Source: Aliidiomarina soli
GTDB taxonomy: Bacteria > Pseudomonadota > Gammaproteobacteria > Enterobacterales > Alteromonadaceae
Direction: 5' to 3'
Assembly (NCBI RefSeq): GCF_003986975.1
Contig: NZ_PIPO01000001.1
Location: 620,001-684,000 of the forward strand
DNA: 64,000 bases
In this document: positions 8,590-18,500 of the stretch, in pieces
How the letters are laid out: every line of letters begins with the position of its first letter
Position numbering within the stretch: position 1 is the first letter of the stretch
Notes under the pieces: generated by a model
What the model was told of the DNA's origin: nothing
Seen by the model: only the letters and a program-made list of their open reading frames with translations
Databases searched by the model: none
Position numbers and translations under genes: made by a program

Positions 8590-9888
8590 ATGGTGAATAT
8601 TTGTACAAGTGATGATCTGCAGTTTGACCAGACTCATCTATGGCACCCATACACATCACTGACCAACCCGCTACCCTGTTACCCCGTTAACAGCGCCAGC
8701 GGCGCAACGCTGACCCTCGATGATGGCCGTCAGCTAGTCGACGGCATGTCCTCCTGGTGGGCCGCTATTCATGGGTACAACCACCCGCAACTCAATCAGG
8801 CTTTGCAACAGCAGGCTGCTCAGTTAAGTCATGTCATGTTCGGTGGTATTACCCACAAACCGGCGGTTGAACTGGCGCGCCGATTGGTTGCGATGACCCC
8901 TGCCCCGCTGGATGCCGTGTTTCTGGCTGACTCCGGCTCAGTCAGTGTAGAAGTGGCAATTAAGATGGCATTGCAGTATCAGGTCAGTCGCCAGCGCAGT
9001 GACAAAAACATGCTATTGACCGTTCGTGGTGGCTATCACGGCGACACCTTCGCCGCGATGTCAGTGTGCGATCCGGTGAATGGAATGCATGGCCTGTTTC
9101 AGGGGGTGCTACCGAAACACCTGTTCGCCGATGCGCCGACACTGACCCCGCACGATCGGTGGGACGAACGCGATATTGACAGTTTACGCACCTTGCTGGA
9201 GAACAATCACAACAGCCTGGCTGCAATTATCCTCGAGCCGGTGGTGCAAGGCGCAGGCGGTATGCGTTTCTATCACCCTACTTATCTCAAACGGGTGCGC
9301 GAGCTATGTGACCAGCACGATGTGTTATTAATATGCGACGAGATCGCTACAGGTTTTGGCCGCACCGGCAAATTGTTTGCCTGTGAGCATGCGGATGTAG
9401 TGCCTGACATTATGTGCGTGGGCAAAGCCCTTACTGGCGGTTATATGACCCTGGCCGCGACCATTGCCCAGCGGCATGTGGCTGAGCAAATCGGTCAGGG
9501 GCCTGGCGGCGGATCATTAATGCATGGTCCGACCTTCATGGGTAACCCATTAGCCTGTGCTGTCGCCTGTGCCAGCCTTGATATTATTGCCGAGGGCCAT
9601 TGGCAGCAACAGGTTGCGGCCATTTCGCAGCAACTTGAGCGTGAACTGGCGCGCTGTAATGGGTTAACCGCAGTCAACCAGGTTCGGGTGTTCGGAGCAA
9701 TTGGTGTCGTAGAACTGGCGGAACCTTTAGAAATGGCCTCCACCCAGGCATGGCTGGTAGAGCAAGGGGTCTGGATCCGGCCTTTCGGGCGCTTGCTATA
9801 TATCATGCCCCCTTACATTATTGAGCCGGATCAGCTGCGTCGGTTAACCGACGCCATGCTTGCTTTATGCCAGCGACTCAGCAGTTAA
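8590..9888 (+). CDS. bioA: Adenosylmethionine-8-amino-7-oxononanoate aminotransferase
   Basis: BioA transfers the amino group of S-adenosylmethionine to 8-amino-7-oxononanoate, giving diaminopelargonic acid. It is a class III, PLP-dependent aminotransferase. The lysine that binds PLP is K279 in [11 protein letters not shown], the cofactor aspartate is D250 in [13 protein letters not shown], and the substrate motif LWHPYTS is at 17-23. The 432 residues match the E. coli enzyme (429). ATG 8590, with GTG 8593 as an alternative, directly follows the BirA operator and lacks a clear Shine-Dalgarno sequence, so initiation may be weak or the transcript nearly leaderless. A possible promoter farther upstream is TTGACT-17-TTTAAG at 8479-8507. 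The gene is divergent from bioBFCD. Confidence 0.96.
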   Translation: MVNICTSDDLQFDQTHLWHPYTSLTNPLPCYPVNSASGATLTLDDGRQLVDGMSSWWAAIHGYNHPQLNQALQQQAAQLSHVMFGGITHKPAVELARRLVAMTPAPLDAVFLADSGSVSVEVAIKMALQYQVSRQRSDKNMLLTVRGGYHGDTFAAMSVCDPVNGMHGLFQGVLPKHLFADAPTLTPHDRWDERDIDSLRTLLENNHNSLAAIILEPVVQGAGGMRFYHPTYLKRVRELCDQHDVLLICDEIATGFGRTGKLFACEHADVVPDIMCVGKALTGGYMTLAATIAQRHVAEQIGQGPGGGSLMHGPTFMGNPLACAVACASLDIIAEGHWQQQVAAISQQLERELARCNGLTAVNQVRVFGAIGVVELAEPLEMASTQAWLVEQGVWIRPFGRLLYIMPPYIIEPDQLRRLTDAMLALCQRLSS

Positions 9889-9897
9889 CGGTCTGTG

Positions 9898-10257
9898 TTA
9901 GCTGCTGATAGCGCGCACAAAGTAAAGCAGGATACCGCAACCAGCCAATAACAAGAGGATCAGGTTTATCCAGATATGGGTACGGTGCATGCGGTAAAGA
10001 TACACATTAAGCGCCAATGCCACTAAGGTAACTAACACACCGACGCTCATAAAAAACATAAACATATCGGCATAAGTAGCGTTCCAAGTGGTCTGGACTG
10101 AACTATCAAGGATCTGATCGTAAAAATTATCCGGGTTCGGCGCTGCGTAATGGTACATATAAAGCGCAACGATAAAGAAGGACCAGCCGACCAGGCTGAG
10201 TGTGCCAAGCACTTTATTAAGCTTGCGTAACCTTGCAGGTGATTGTTGCTTCATCAT
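9898..10257 (-). CDS. Small inner-membrane protein of unknown function
   Basis: I do not recognise this 119-residue protein. It starts MMKQQSPARLRKLNKVLG, a basic cytoplasmic tail. Three hydrophobic segments follow: about 17-35 (SLVGWSFFIVALYMY), 66-87 (FMFFMSVGVLVTLVALALNVYLY) and 95-115 (IWINLILLLLAGCGILLYFV). A polar loop of about 30 residues with PNPDNFYDQILD lies between the first two. It is convergent with bioA, whose stop is 9 nt away, and divergent from asnS. The start could be M1 or M2. The membrane topology is clear but nothing else can be inferred. Confidence 0.7.
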   Translation of the reverse strand: MMKQQSPARLRKLNKVLGTLSLVGWSFFIVALYMYHYAAPNPDNFYDQILDSSVQTTWNATYADMFMFFMSVGVLVTLVALALNVYLYRMHRTHIWINLILLLLAGCGILLYFVRAISS

Positions 10258-10445
10258 GATTGTTCCATCCCACCTATTCCATTTAATGTCGCGTTGGTTA
10301 GTTTTTCAATTCATGCCGTGCAATCCGTGTCGCCAAATCCAGGTTCCAAGGCTTTACCTTTGCCTGGTTATCGGCGCTTTAAGCAGTAAACTGAAGTAAG
10401 ACACGCTTTTTTGTTAAATTTCCATGCTTTTAGGCCCTTGCCTAC

Positions 10446-10473
10446 TTGAGTCTAGCGCAAAGCGCGGTAACAT
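10446..10473 (+). promoter_or_regulatory. Predicted sigma70 promoter of asnS
   Basis: TTGAGT (10446-10451), 16 nt, TAACAT (10468-10473) stands about 50 nt before the asnS start codon. The -35 fits the consensus at four of six positions and the -10 at four of six. The rest of the 265-nt gap (10258-10522) shows no other clear signal. Confidence 0.45.
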
Positions 10474-10522
10474 AGCAGCCCAATTAAAAGTATCCAGAAT
10501 GTATAACCGGAGTGAATCATTC

Positions 10523-11923
10523 ATGCAATATGCGGCTGTTAAGGACGTTCTCGCTGGCAAGTTTGCTGTTGGCGACACAGTGACCGTGCGCGGCTGGGTC
10601 CGCACCCGTCGGGACTCGAAAGCGGGCATTTCTTTTGTTAATCTGCATGATGGTTCGTGCTTTGATGCCGTTCAGGCCGTTGTACCGAGCGAACTCGACA
10701 ATTACAGTAGCGACGTACTCAAGTTAACCACGGGCTGTTCGGTGGCTGTTGAAGGCACTATTGCTGAGTCTGCAGGCCAGGGCCAGGACTTTGAACTGCA
10801 AGCCACTAACGTGCATGTCTATGGCTGGGTTGAAGACCCCGACACCTACCCGATGGCTCCCAAACGCCATAGCATGGAATACCTGCGTGAATACGCTCAC
10901 CTGCGCCCACGCACCAATGTCGCCGGCGCGGTCACCCGGGTTCGTCATTGCCTGGCGCAGGCGGTTCACCGCTTCTTTCATGAACAGGGCTACTACTGGA
11001 TCAGCACTCCAATTATTACCACCAGTGATGCTGAAGGTGCCGGTGAGTTATTCCGCGTCTCAACGTTGGATATGATGAACCTGCCACGCACTGACAAAGG
11101 CGAGATTGACTACAGCGAAGACTTCTTCGGGAAAGAAGCCTTTCTTACCGTATCAGGCCAGCTCAATGTCGAAGCCTTTGCCTCGGCACTGTCCAAGGTT
11201 TACACCTTCGGTCCAACTTTCCGCGCTGAAAACTCCAACACCAGCCGCCACCTGGCTGAATTCTGGATGATTGAGCCGGAAGTGGCCTTTGCCGATTTAA
11301 ATGACATCGCCCGACTGGCCGAAGACATGCTCAAGTACGTGTTCAAAGCGGTGCTTGAAGAACGTGCCGACGATATGGCATTTTTTGCCCAGCGTATCGA
11401 CAAGGAAGCCATTACACGCCTGCAACATGTGGTCGACAATGAATTCGTCCATATGGATTACACCGATGCCATCGAGATCCTGAAAAACTGTGGCAAAACC
11501 TTCAACTACCCTGTCGAATGGGGTGTCGATCTGCAATCCGAGCACGAACGTTATCTTGCCGAAGAACACGTTGGCGCACCAATTATCCTGAAAAATTACC
11601 CACGTGACATTAAAGCCTTCTATATGCGTCAGAACGACGACGGTAAAACCGTGGCCGCGATGGACGTACTCGCTCCGGGTATTGGTGAGATCATCGGCGG
11701 CAGCGCCCGCGAAGAGCGACTGGATGTACTGGACGATCGCTTAGCCGCGATGGATTTGCCGTTTGAAGAGTACAGCTGGTATCGCGATTTACGCCGCTAT
11801 GGCACGGTGCCTCACGCTGGTTTTGGTCTTGGTTTCGAGCGTTTAGTTGCCTATGTCACGGGCATGACTAACATTCGCGATGTTATTCCCTACCCGCGTG
11901 CGCCGAAAAGCGCTGATTTCTAA
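10523..11923 (+). CDS. asnS: Asparaginyl-tRNA synthetase
   Basis: AsnS charges tRNA-Asn with asparagine. It is a class IIb synthetase: an OB-fold anticodon-binding domain (about residues 1-110, with [19 protein letters not shown]) is followed by the class II catalytic domain. Motif 2 lies around [20 protein letters not shown] and motif 3 at [16 protein letters not shown]. With ATG 10523 the protein is 466 residues, the same as E. coli AsnS, and GGAG lies 10 nt upstream; an in-frame ATG at 10424 would add 33 unrelated residues. The gene is monocistronic, closed by a strong hairpin terminator at 11958-11988. Confidence 0.97.
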   Translation: MQYAAVKDVLAGKFAVGDTVTVRGWVRTRRDSKAGISFVNLHDGSCFDAVQAVVPSELDNYSSDVLKLTTGCSVAVEGTIAESAGQGQDFELQATNVHVYGWVEDPDTYPMAPKRHSMEYLREYAHLRPRTNVAGAVTRVRHCLAQAVHRFFHEQGYYWISTPIITTSDAEGAGELFRVSTLDMMNLPRTDKGEIDYSEDFFGKEAFLTVSGQLNVEAFASALSKVYTFGPTFRAENSNTSRHLAEFWMIEPEVAFADLNDIARLAEDMLKYVFKAVLEERADDMAFFAQRIDKEAITRLQHVVDNEFVHMDYTDAIEILKNCGKTFNYPVEWGVDLQSEHERYLAEEHVGAPIILKNYPRDIKAFYMRQNDDGKTVAAMDVLAPGIGEIIGGSAREERLDVLDDRLAAMDLPFEEYSWYRDLRRYGTVPHAGFGLGFERLVAYVTGMTNIRDVIPYPRAPKSADF

Positions 11924-11957
11924 AGCAGCAAATCGGCAATACTGCATAACAGATGAA

Positions 11958-11988
11958 AGCCCGCAAACGCATGGTTGCGGGCTTTTTT
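11958..11988 (+). terminator. Intrinsic terminator of asnS
   Basis: AGCCCGCAA (11958-11966) pairs with TTGCGGGCT (11975-11983) in a 9-bp stem, followed by five more T. It lies 35 nt after the asnS stop. In the other direction (after argHA) the T-tract is short, so it may act only weakly there. Confidence 0.85.
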
Positions 11989-11991
11989 ACA

Positions 11992-13842
11992 TCAGTCCGT
12001 ATAGAGGTAGAACTCAAGCCCGCTTTCATCGCAATTATGCTTACGCGGACACAGCTCACAGTCCTTCATTACTTTTTCTGGCCAACGGGATTTATCCGCA
12101 TCTTTAAAGCCAAGGCGACGGAAAAACTCAGCAGCCCGGGTGAGTACGATAACCCGGTTGATATGCAGATCCCGGGCCTGGCCAAGCAAGAAATGAACAA
12201 TGGCAGCACCTAATCCCCGCCCTTCCAGCCCAGGCTTTAAGCCGAGGGAACGGATTTCCGCTAAGCCAGTTCCATAGACATAGAGCGCAGCGCAGCCGAC
12301 CACCTTATTCTCCACTTCAACCACTGCAAAGGTGTGAATGGCCTGCATAATATCGGCTTTTGGCCGTGGCAGGTGCTCGCCTTTACCGGTCCAGTAGGTG
12401 ATCAGCTCATATATTGCATCGACATCAGACAATCTGGCCTGGCGAACCTGTTTCAATTCAGCTTTTTGCGCGTTTAACTGCGTCTCTGCACGCACTAACG
12501 CCTGTTTGACTTGCTGCCGTGAGGTGCCACCAAGAGCATTACGTGCCTGCAAGCCAGCTTCAACTTCCAGTACTGGGTAGACATCCTCTGCTATCACCGG
12601 GTTGATCTGTTGCATCTGCGCAAGCGGGAGCTGTTCCAGACTAACCCCTTTATCGATCGCCTGCAGCACCAGCTTACCGCTTTGCTCATGCGCATCACGA
12701 AACGGAACGCCTTTGCTAACCAGATAGTCGGCTAAATCGGTGGCATTGCTATAGCCTCGTTTGGCCGCCTCCGCAGTAGCATTGGAGTCGACTTCAATAT
12801 GAGCCAGACTGTAAGTAATGATATCGAGGCTATTTTTCCATTGACTGACGCCATCAAATAAGGCTTCTTTGTCTTCCTGCAGATCCTTGTTGTACGCCAG
12901 GGGCAAGCCTTTCAGCGTCATTAGCATCGCCTGCAAGTGGCCGGCAACGCGGCCACTTTTACCCCGTACCAGCTCGAAAACATCCGGGTTTTTCTTTTGT
13001 GGCATCAATGACGAACCACTGCTTATGGCATCGCCAAGAAGGAAAAAGCCTGCTTCACCGGAGGCGTAGAAGACCACGTCTTCACACAAGCGGGACAGAT
13101 GAACCATCGACAGGCTGGCGACACTAAGACACTCCACTACAAAGTCGCGATCAGAGACTGCGTCGAGGCTATTCTCACACGCACTTTGAAAGCCCATTTC
13201 CTGCGCCAGTGCCTCACGATCGATATCCAGTCCGGTCCCGGCCAATGCGCCACAGCCAAGTGGTGACTGGTCCATGTGCAGGACAGCAGCCTGCAAACGC
13301 ATATGATCACGTTCCAGCATCTCGACGTAGGCCAGTGCCCAGTGGGCCAGCAATACCGGCTGCGCCCGCTGCAAATGCGTATAGCCGGGCATGACCGTTG
13401 CCTGGTGGCGTTTAGCAAACTGGATGAGCGCGTTAATGCAACTGATAAGAGAGGCTTGCAAAGCCTGGTACTCAGCCTTTAGCCACAGCCTGAGATCGGT
13501 CGCCACCAGGTCGTTGCGGCTCCGCCCGGTATGCAGTTTACGGCCCACCGCGCCCAACTTGTCCTGTAACTCAGCTTCAATCCAGCTATGAATGTCCTCG
13601 GCGCGATCCCGCACCGGTAAATCCGCCGTTTGCTTGAGCTCCTCAGCCAGTTCATCAAGCCCCTGCAGCAACTGTTGGCACTCATCGGCGTTAATAATTC
13701 CCGCGCCCTGCAGCGATTTCGACCAGGCTTTGCTGGCGACAATTTCATACGGTGCCAGCACATAGTCAAACGGCAATGAGTCATTGAAACGGGTAAAAAC
13801 CTCTGCTGAAGGCGCCGCAAAGCGCCCACCCCACATACTCAT
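11992..13842 (-). CDS. argH: Argininosuccinate lyase fused to N-acetylglutamate synthase (ArgHA)
   Basis: This 616-residue protein joins two arginine-pathway enzymes. Residues 1-460 are argininosuccinate lyase: MWGGRF at the start, [12 protein letters not shown] at 106-117 and the catalytic-loop signature [11 protein letters not shown] at 276-286. Residues 470-616 are a GNAT acetyltransferase of the short N-acetylglutamate synthase type, with the acetyl-CoA loop GLEGRGLG at 538-545 and the C-terminal [10 protein letters not shown] cysteine cluster typical of that group. Such fusions are known from Vibrio, Moritella, Idiomarina and relatives, where the extension supplies the first step of the pathway (glutamate to N-acetylglutamate) and the lyase supplies the last. 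It is the last gene of the arg operon and overlaps argG by 4 nt. Confidence 0.95.
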   Translation of the reverse strand: MSMWGGRFAAPSAEVFTRFNDSLPFDYVLAPYEIVASKAWSKSLQGAGIINADECQQLLQGLDELAEELKQTADLPVRDRAEDIHSWIEAELQDKLGAVGRKLHTGRSRNDLVATDLRLWLKAEYQALQASLISCINALIQFAKRHQATVMPGYTHLQRAQPVLLAHWALAYVEMLERDHMRLQAAVLHMDQSPLGCGALAGTGLDIDREALAQEMGFQSACENSLDAVSDRDFVVECLSVASLSMVHLSRLCEDVVFYASGEAGFFLLGDAISSGSSLMPQKKNPDVFELVRGKSGRVAGHLQAMLMTLKGLPLAYNKDLQEDKEALFDGVSQWKNSLDIITYSLAHIEVDSNATAEAAKRGYSNATDLADYLVSKGVPFRDAHEQSGKLVLQAIDKGVSLEQLPLAQMQQINPVIAEDVYPVLEVEAGLQARNALGGTSRQQVKQALVRAETQLNAQKAELKQVRQARLSDVDAIYELITYWTGKGEHLPRPKADIMQAIHTFAVVEVENKVVGCAALYVYGTGLAEIRSLGLKPGLEGRGLGAAIVHFLLGQARDLHINRVIVLTRAAEFFRRLGFKDADKSRWPEKVMKDCELCPRKHNCDESGLEFYLYTD

Positions 13843-15059
13843 AGCTGACCTCCTTTGGTTTGCTGCAGCGCCCGGATCCGGCTCGGCAAACTGTGCAAAC
13901 GAATAAAACCTGCGGCGTCTTTCTGATTATAGACATCGTCATCTTCAAAGGTGGCAAATGCTTCTGAGTAGAGGCTTTGCGGCGACCGTCTCTGCACCAC
14001 GGTACACTGCCCTTTATACAGCTCCACCACAACGTCGCCGGTTAACACCGCTGCCAGTTCGCCTGCGGCCGCAGTCAGTGCATGGCGCACCGGCGTAAAC
14101 CAGTTACCATCGTACAGAACCTGGGCCAACTGATTGCCAAGGTACTTACGCAACTGCACACTGGGACGATCCATCGTAAGCTGTTCGAGCCCCTGCAACG
14201 CGCGGTACCAGAGGGTTCCACCCGGGGTTTCGTAACAACCGCGTGACTTCATGCCGACCAGCCGATTCTCCACAATGTCAATCCGCCCTACGCCGTGGGT
14301 GCCGGCCAGTTCGTTGAGTTCACTGAGCATGGAGCTAAGTGTCCCCTGGCGTCCGTTGACCGCATTCAGACATCCCTGCACAAAGCGTAAATTAACCTCA
14401 AGTGGCTGATCCGGTGCCTCCTTCGGGCTGTTGGTTAAGGTCCAGACTTTATCGCTTGGCGACTGCCATGGGTCTTCCAGCTCTCCACCTTCGTGCGAGA
14501 TATGCCACAGGTTAGCGTCACGGCTGTACATTTTTTCTTTACTCGCCGCACAGGGGATCTGGCGCTCAGCGAGGTAATTGAGCAAGTCTTCACGCGACTT
14601 GTAGGGCCATTCACGCCATGGCGCAATCACGCTTAGCTGCGGCGCTAATGCCGCGTAGGTTCCTTCAAAACGTACCTGATCATTGCCTTTGCCGGTGCAG
14701 CCATGCGACACCGCATCCGCCCCTAGCTCCAGCGCAAGCTCGACCTGAGCTTGAGCAATCACCGGCCGTGCCAGGGCGGTGCCAAGCAGATAATCGCCTT
14801 CATAAATGGCGCCTGCCTGCATCGCCGGAACCACCACCTGCTGCATCATTTTTTCTTTCAAGTCGACCACATAACAGGCTGACGCACCTGAGTTACGCGC
14901 TTTGTCTTCAATGCCTTCTAATTCGGCATCGCCCTGACCCACGTCAGCAACGAAAGCGATGACCTCACATTGGTAGGTTTCTTTTAACCAAGGCACAATC
15001 GCCGAGGTATCCAGACCGCCCGAATAGGCTAAAACAACTTTGTTAATAGACGTGCTCAT
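13839..15059 (-). CDS. argG: Argininosuccinate synthase
   Basis: ArgG joins citrulline and aspartate at the cost of ATP to form argininosuccinate. The N-terminal PP-loop AYSGGLDTS is at 11-19. Other family motifs, such as [15 protein letters not shown] (citrulline/aspartate site) and [13 protein letters not shown], are present. The 406 residues are standard for the bacterial short type (E. coli's is longer, 447). It overlaps argHA by 4 nt at its 3' end and argF by 4 nt at its 5' end (ATG 15059 within the argF stop), so translation is coupled through three genes. Confidence 0.97.
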   Translation of the reverse strand: MSTSINKVVLAYSGGLDTSAIVPWLKETYQCEVIAFVADVGQGDAELEGIEDKARNSGASACYVVDLKEKMMQQVVVPAMQAGAIYEGDYLLGTALARPVIAQAQVELALELGADAVSHGCTGKGNDQVRFEGTYAALAPQLSVIAPWREWPYKSREDLLNYLAERQIPCAASKEKMYSRDANLWHISHEGGELEDPWQSPSDKVWTLTNSPKEAPDQPLEVNLRFVQGCLNAVNGRQGTLSSMLSELNELAGTHGVGRIDIVENRLVGMKSRGCYETPGGTLWYRALQGLEQLTMDRPSVQLRKYLGNQLAQVLYDGNWFTPVRHALTAAAGELAAVLTGDVVVELYKGQCTVVQRRSPQSLYSEAFATFEDDDVYNQKDAAGFIRLHSLPSRIRALQQTKGGQL

Positions 15060-15976
15060 TGGAATTCCTCGTTCATCATAATGGTTAAAAGTGCTTTTTG
15101 TACGTGCATACGGTTCTCTGCCTGGCGCAAGACCACAGCTTGCTGCTGATCCAGGATCTCACTGCTGATCTCTTCATCGCGGTGAGCCGGCAGACAATGC
15201 ATGACATGACGGGCACCAGTTTGCTTAAGTAACCCGGCATTGACCTGATAGCCGCTTAAGGCCGCTTTTTTTGCATCTACCTCGCCGCCTTCCTCACCCA
15301 TCGAGATCCAGGTATCGGTGTAGAGAACATCCATCGTGTGGAGTGCATCGACCGCATTGTGGGTTGTGACCCGGTGCGCCGGATACAACTGGTCCAATTG
15401 CGTCTGAATGTCCTTAGTGGGCTGCAACGACGGCGGCGTTACCACCTGCAACGAAAGGTCCAGCGCCGCGGCGCCAACCATCAGCGACTGGCACACGTTA
15501 TTACCATCGCCCAGGTAAGCAACCCGGGTCTCGCTGAGCTCGTCGCCATAGAGTTCCTGCAAGGTCAGTAAGTCGGCTAAGGTCTGACAGGGATGATGCT
15601 GATCACACAACGCGTTGACCACTGGGATACGCCCCTGGCTTAACTCCGTCAGAGTCGCATGCTGGTAGACCCGGGCCACAATGGCATGGGTCCAGCACCC
15701 CAGATTATTGGCGATATCCTGAACCGTTTCGCGTGAACCCGGCCCAACCTGCTTACTATCGAGGTAAATCGCCTGGCCGCCTAATTGATAGATACCCACA
15801 TCGAAGCTAACCCGGGTGCGCAGGCTCGGCTTTTCAAACAGCATCGCGATACTTTTGCCGCGTAAACAATTCGCGTACGCGGCCGGTTCTGCTTTCATCT
15901 GTCTGGCCAGATCGAGGACACCCCGAATATCGGCTGGCGACAAATCAAGCAGTGATAAACAGTGTTTAGACTGCAT
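15056..15976 (-). CDS. argF: Ornithine carbamoyltransferase
   Basis: ArgF transfers the carbamoyl group from carbamoyl phosphate to ornithine, giving citrulline. The carbamoyl-phosphate loop reads [12 protein letters not shown] at 48-59; most family members have STRTR here, so the second residue is changed to Leu. The downstream motifs [12 protein letters not shown] and [12 protein letters not shown], the latter with the catalytic cysteine, are intact. At 306 residues it is slightly shorter than E. coli ArgF/ArgI (334). It sits between argB (29-nt gap) and argG (4-nt overlap). Because the operon also has argG and argH, it is an anabolic OTC. N-acetylornithine carbamoyltransferase is an unlikely alternative. 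Confidence 0.94.
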   Translation of the reverse strand: MQSKHCLSLLDLSPADIRGVLDLARQMKAEPAAYANCLRGKSIAMLFEKPSLRTRVSFDVGIYQLGGQAIYLDSKQVGPGSRETVQDIANNLGCWTHAIVARVYQHATLTELSQGRIPVVNALCDQHHPCQTLADLLTLQELYGDELSETRVAYLGDGNNVCQSLMVGAAALDLSLQVVTPPSLQPTKDIQTQLDQLYPAHRVTTHNAVDALHTMDVLYTDTWISMGEEGGEVDAKKAALSGYQVNAGLLKQTGARHVMHCLPAHRDEEISSEILDQQQAVVLRQAENRMHVQKALLTIMMNEEFQ

Positions 15977-16005
15977 TGAAGTTCCTTGAATTAAAATAAA
16001 TTGGA

Positions 16006-16800
16006 TTAAGCTGACGTTGAATCGTCGACAACGATCCGGCTGGCCAGAGCCTGGCCATTGAGGATGGCGGTAAGCGGCGCCTGGCTATACCAGGCCGCTA
16101 CCGCGGTGCTTCGTCGGGAAAGCTGAGCAGCCTGCAGCGCTGCTTCCAGTTTTACTTTCATGCCATCATGGACCACATTGCTGTCGATCAGCGCCTGCGC
16201 CTGCAGCGGTGTAACATCAGTCACCGGATTGCCCTGCTGATCAAGAATGGCATCCACATCAGTCAGCAACAGCAGATCGGCTTCCAACACCGCCGCAACC
16301 GCGGCTGCCGCAAGATCCGCGTTGACGTTAACCAACTGGCCGTTGGCCAGCATCCCCACAGAACTCACCACGGGCAGCAAACCGGCATCTAACAAGGTCG
16401 TCAGATACCCTGCATCGCTCTGCGCAATGTCGGGTATGCCAACAGCACCGCGGGCAGTGTCCTCAACCAGGCGACACCAATGGGCGTCCGCTAACGACAT
16501 ACCACAGGCAGCTGTTCCCAGCGCATTGATGGTGGCAACCAGCTGACTATTGAGCGCACCGGCTAAGGCCCCGGCCACCACTGGCATGTCGCTCGCCTGA
16601 GTGACTCTGAGCCCCTGGTTTTTAACCACCGGACGCTCGAAACGTTGCAACCAGGCATCGATCAAATCGCCCCCGCCATGGACCAGCACCGTGGGACGGG
16701 TCTGGCTAGTCGCGACCAGCCGGGTTAACAAGGATTCGAGGGCCGCCAGATCGTTCAGCGCCCGCCCGCCGATTTTGACAACTAAAGGAGGTTGCTTCAT
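16006..16800 (-). CDS. argB: N-acetylglutamate kinase
   Basis: ArgB phosphorylates N-acetylglutamate, the second step of arginine synthesis. It belongs to the amino-acid kinase family. The N-terminal glycine motif VVKIGGRAL (8-16) and the phosphate loop VHGGGDLID (40-48) bind ATP and substrate. The segment VNVNADLAAAAVAAVLEADLLLLTDVDAIL is the typical second half of the fold. The 264 residues match the short, arginine-insensitive E. coli type (258), so feedback control probably acts at another step. The ATG overlaps the argC stop by 4 nt (16797-16800). Confidence 0.96.
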   Translation of the reverse strand: MKQPPLVVKIGGRALNDLAALESLLTRLVATSQTRPTVLVHGGGDLIDAWLQRFERPVVKNQGLRVTQASDMPVVAGALAGALNSQLVATINALGTAACGMSLADAHWCRLVEDTARGAVGIPDIAQSDAGYLTTLLDAGLLPVVSSVGMLANGQLVNVNADLAAAAVAAVLEADLLLLTDVDAILDQQGNPVTDVTPLQAQALIDSNVVHDGMKVKLEAALQAAQLSRRSTAVAAWYSQAPLTAILNGQALASRIVVDDSTSA

Positions 16801-17825
16801 AGCAGTGCCTCCATGCTGTCAAACCCGTTGCTTAGATTAAATACCTGCACCGCCTGGGAGGCCGCGCCTTTGAGTAGATTATCCAGCGCAGCAATAATGA
16901 CCACTTTACGACCGACAACCTGCACATAGAGATCGCAAAATGGCGTATGCGCGACATCATCGATCTTTGCTGGCTGATCACGCAGCCGAATCGCCGGCTG
17001 ATGACCATAGGCCTGCTGGTACAATGCCTCTACCACCGCCTTGTCCGGGACACGACCATCCGCGTCGGCTTTCAGCGTTACCACAGCGGTCGCCACGATG
17101 CCGCGCTTGAAGTTACCCAACTGAGGGACAAATATAAGTTCACACTTCAGGTTTTGCTCAAGCTCAATCTGATGACGATGGGTCAGCACCGCATAGGGCT
17201 GCAAGCTTACTTCGCAGAAACTGGTGGTCAGGGATGCTTTGCGACCTGCCCCGGAAACACCGCTTACTGCGGTCACCACCGGCATCTGTGCTGAATCGCA
17301 TAAACCACTTTGCAACAACGGCGCAAGCGCAAGTGTTGCAGCGGTGGGATAACAACCAGGGAGACTTTGCAAAGGCGCATCGTAGGCTGCGTTGGATTGA
17401 TTTAGCTCAGGCAGCGCATAGTTGGCTGCAGCGAGCAACTCGGGGTGAGTGTGCTCGAAACCATAATAAAGTGGATAGTTATTCACATCGTCGAGGCGAA
17501 ACGCGCCGGACAGATCATACACCCGACAGCCTTGCTGCAACAACAAGGGGGCCAGAAAGGCGCTTGCTTCATGGGGCAGCGCAAGGAAGACACTATCCAC
17601 TGCAGAAGCAGCCTCGGTAATCAGGCTGTCACACCATGGCTCTACCATCAGCTCGAGTTGGCCGCTTAATTCTGGATAGAGTTTGTTTATTTCAACTGGC
17701 GAGGATCCTGCGGAACTAAAGGCGCCAGCAATGTTCACCGAGGGATGTCGCGCCAGGATGCGACACAAGGCCGCACCACTATAACCACTGGCACCTAAAA
17801 CCCAAACCTGATGAGACTGTTGCAT
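16797..17825 (-). CDS. argC: N-acetyl-gamma-glutamyl-phosphate reductase
   Basis: ArgC reduces N-acetylglutamyl phosphate to the semialdehyde with NADPH. The Rossmann motif GASGYSGAAL is at 11-20 and the active-site cysteine is C158 in SLPGCYPTAA. The histidine region SLQPYAVLTHRHQIE and the C-terminal GAASQAVQVFNLSNG are also as expected. It is the first gene of argC-B-F-G-HA. ATG 17825 is preceded by GGGAGT. A well-formed promoter and two ARG boxes lie 40-110 nt upstream. In many relatives argE is divergent at this spot; here the upstream gene is a ydjA-like nitroreductase on the same strand. Confidence 0.97.
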   Translation of the reverse strand: MQQSHQVWVLGASGYSGAALCRILARHPSVNIAGAFSSAGSSPVEINKLYPELSGQLELMVEPWCDSLITEAASAVDSVFLALPHEASAFLAPLLLQQGCRVYDLSGAFRLDDVNNYPLYYGFEHTHPELLAAANYALPELNQSNAAYDAPLQSLPGCYPTAATLALAPLLQSGLCDSAQMPVVTAVSGVSGAGRKASLTTSFCEVSLQPYAVLTHRHQIELEQNLKCELIFVPQLGNFKRGIVATAVVTLKADADGRVPDKAVVEALYQQAYGHQPAIRLRDQPAKIDDVAHTPFCDLYVQVVGRKVVIIAALDNLLKGAASQAVQVFNLSNGFDSMEALL

Positions 17826-17868
17826 GCGTACTCCCGACTAGCTGCGCATTGTTTGAACCAATGGCAGC

Positions 17869-17897
17869 AGAATACGGGATACAAATGCGGCTGTAAA
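17869..17897 (-). promoter_or_regulatory. Sigma70 promoter of argCBFGHA operon
   Basis: On the minus strand TTTACA (17897-17892), exactly 17 nt, then TATTCT (17874-17869). The -35 matches consensus at five of six positions and the -10 at four. The predicted start is near 17862, about 37 nt before the argC ATG. The -35 element overlaps the first ARG box, so ArgR binding would block RNA polymerase. Confidence 0.7.
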
Positions 17898-17933
17898 GAA
17901 TTTTTATTCAGTTATTTGATATTAATATTCACT
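17895..17933. promoter_or_regulatory. Two ARG boxes (ArgR operator)
   Basis: Box 1 (17895-17912) has the core AGAATTTTTATTCA against the ARG consensus TGAATNNNNATTCA, with one mismatch. Box 2 (17916-17933) has a perfect right half ATTCA and a degenerate left half. The two 18-bp boxes are separated by 3 bp, the spacing used by the ArgR hexamer. They overlap the argC -35 and reach the last base of the nitroreductase stop codon region. Confidence 0.72.
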
Positions 17934-18500
17934 TTATTCATCCAGCTTTAGTCTCGTCCATTGCAACAGCGAGGCTTCGCGTTCAGGTTTGATAGGGGTT
18001 GGAACCGCAGGCGTGCCAACATAGAGGAAGCCAACCAGGTCATTGTCGCTACGAATACCAAGTCCTTTCTTAACCACTGTCGATTCAGCGTAAGACCCTG
18101 TGCGCCAGATAGCACCATAGTCCAGCGCAAAGCAGGCCTGTTGCATCGCCATCGTTGCACAGGCTGCACTGGCAAACTGTTCTTGCCGTGGCACCGCAGG
18201 ATGTTCCTTATAATCGGTGCTAACGACAATAATCAACGGCGCTCGTAATGGTAACTGCCCCGCGCGTTCCCGATCGCGAAGATTAAAACCACTCTCCTGC
18301 TCGCAGGCTCGCTGAAAGAGCAGACCTAAGTTGACCAATTCATCGCCGGCCAGTAACTGGCAGCGAAACGGCAGCAAATTCATATGATCGGGCACCCGCA
18401 ATGCAGCCCGTTGAATAAGTTGCAACGCCGCCTCATCCGGAGCCGGTGCAATCAAACGAGGCATTGAAGAGCGCTGGGTCAGTAAGTCTATCGCCTGCAT
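17934..18500 (-). CDS. Nitroreductase family protein, YdjA-like
   Basis: The 188-residue protein is an FMN-dependent nitroreductase-family member of the short YdjA group. Its N-terminus MQAIDLLTQRSSMPRLIAPAP parallels YdjA, including the arginine/serine flavin-contact stretch, and VPRQEQFASAACATMAMQQACFALDYGAIWRTG is the dimer-interface and flavin region. The natural substrate of this group is unknown. The position divergent from sppA-ansA is the same as in E. coli (ydjA-sppA-ansA), which supports orthology. Its stop codon abuts the ARG boxes of argC, so read-through could reach the arg operon. Start ATG 18500. Confidence 0.87.
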   Translation of the reverse strand: MQAIDLLTQRSSMPRLIAPAPDEAALQLIQRAALRVPDHMNLLPFRCQLLAGDELVNLGLLFQRACEQESGFNLRDRERAGQLPLRAPLIIVVSTDYKEHPAVPRQEQFASAACATMAMQQACFALDYGAIWRTGSYAESTVVKKGLGIRSDNDLVGFLYVGTPAVPTPIKPEREASLLQWTRLKLDE

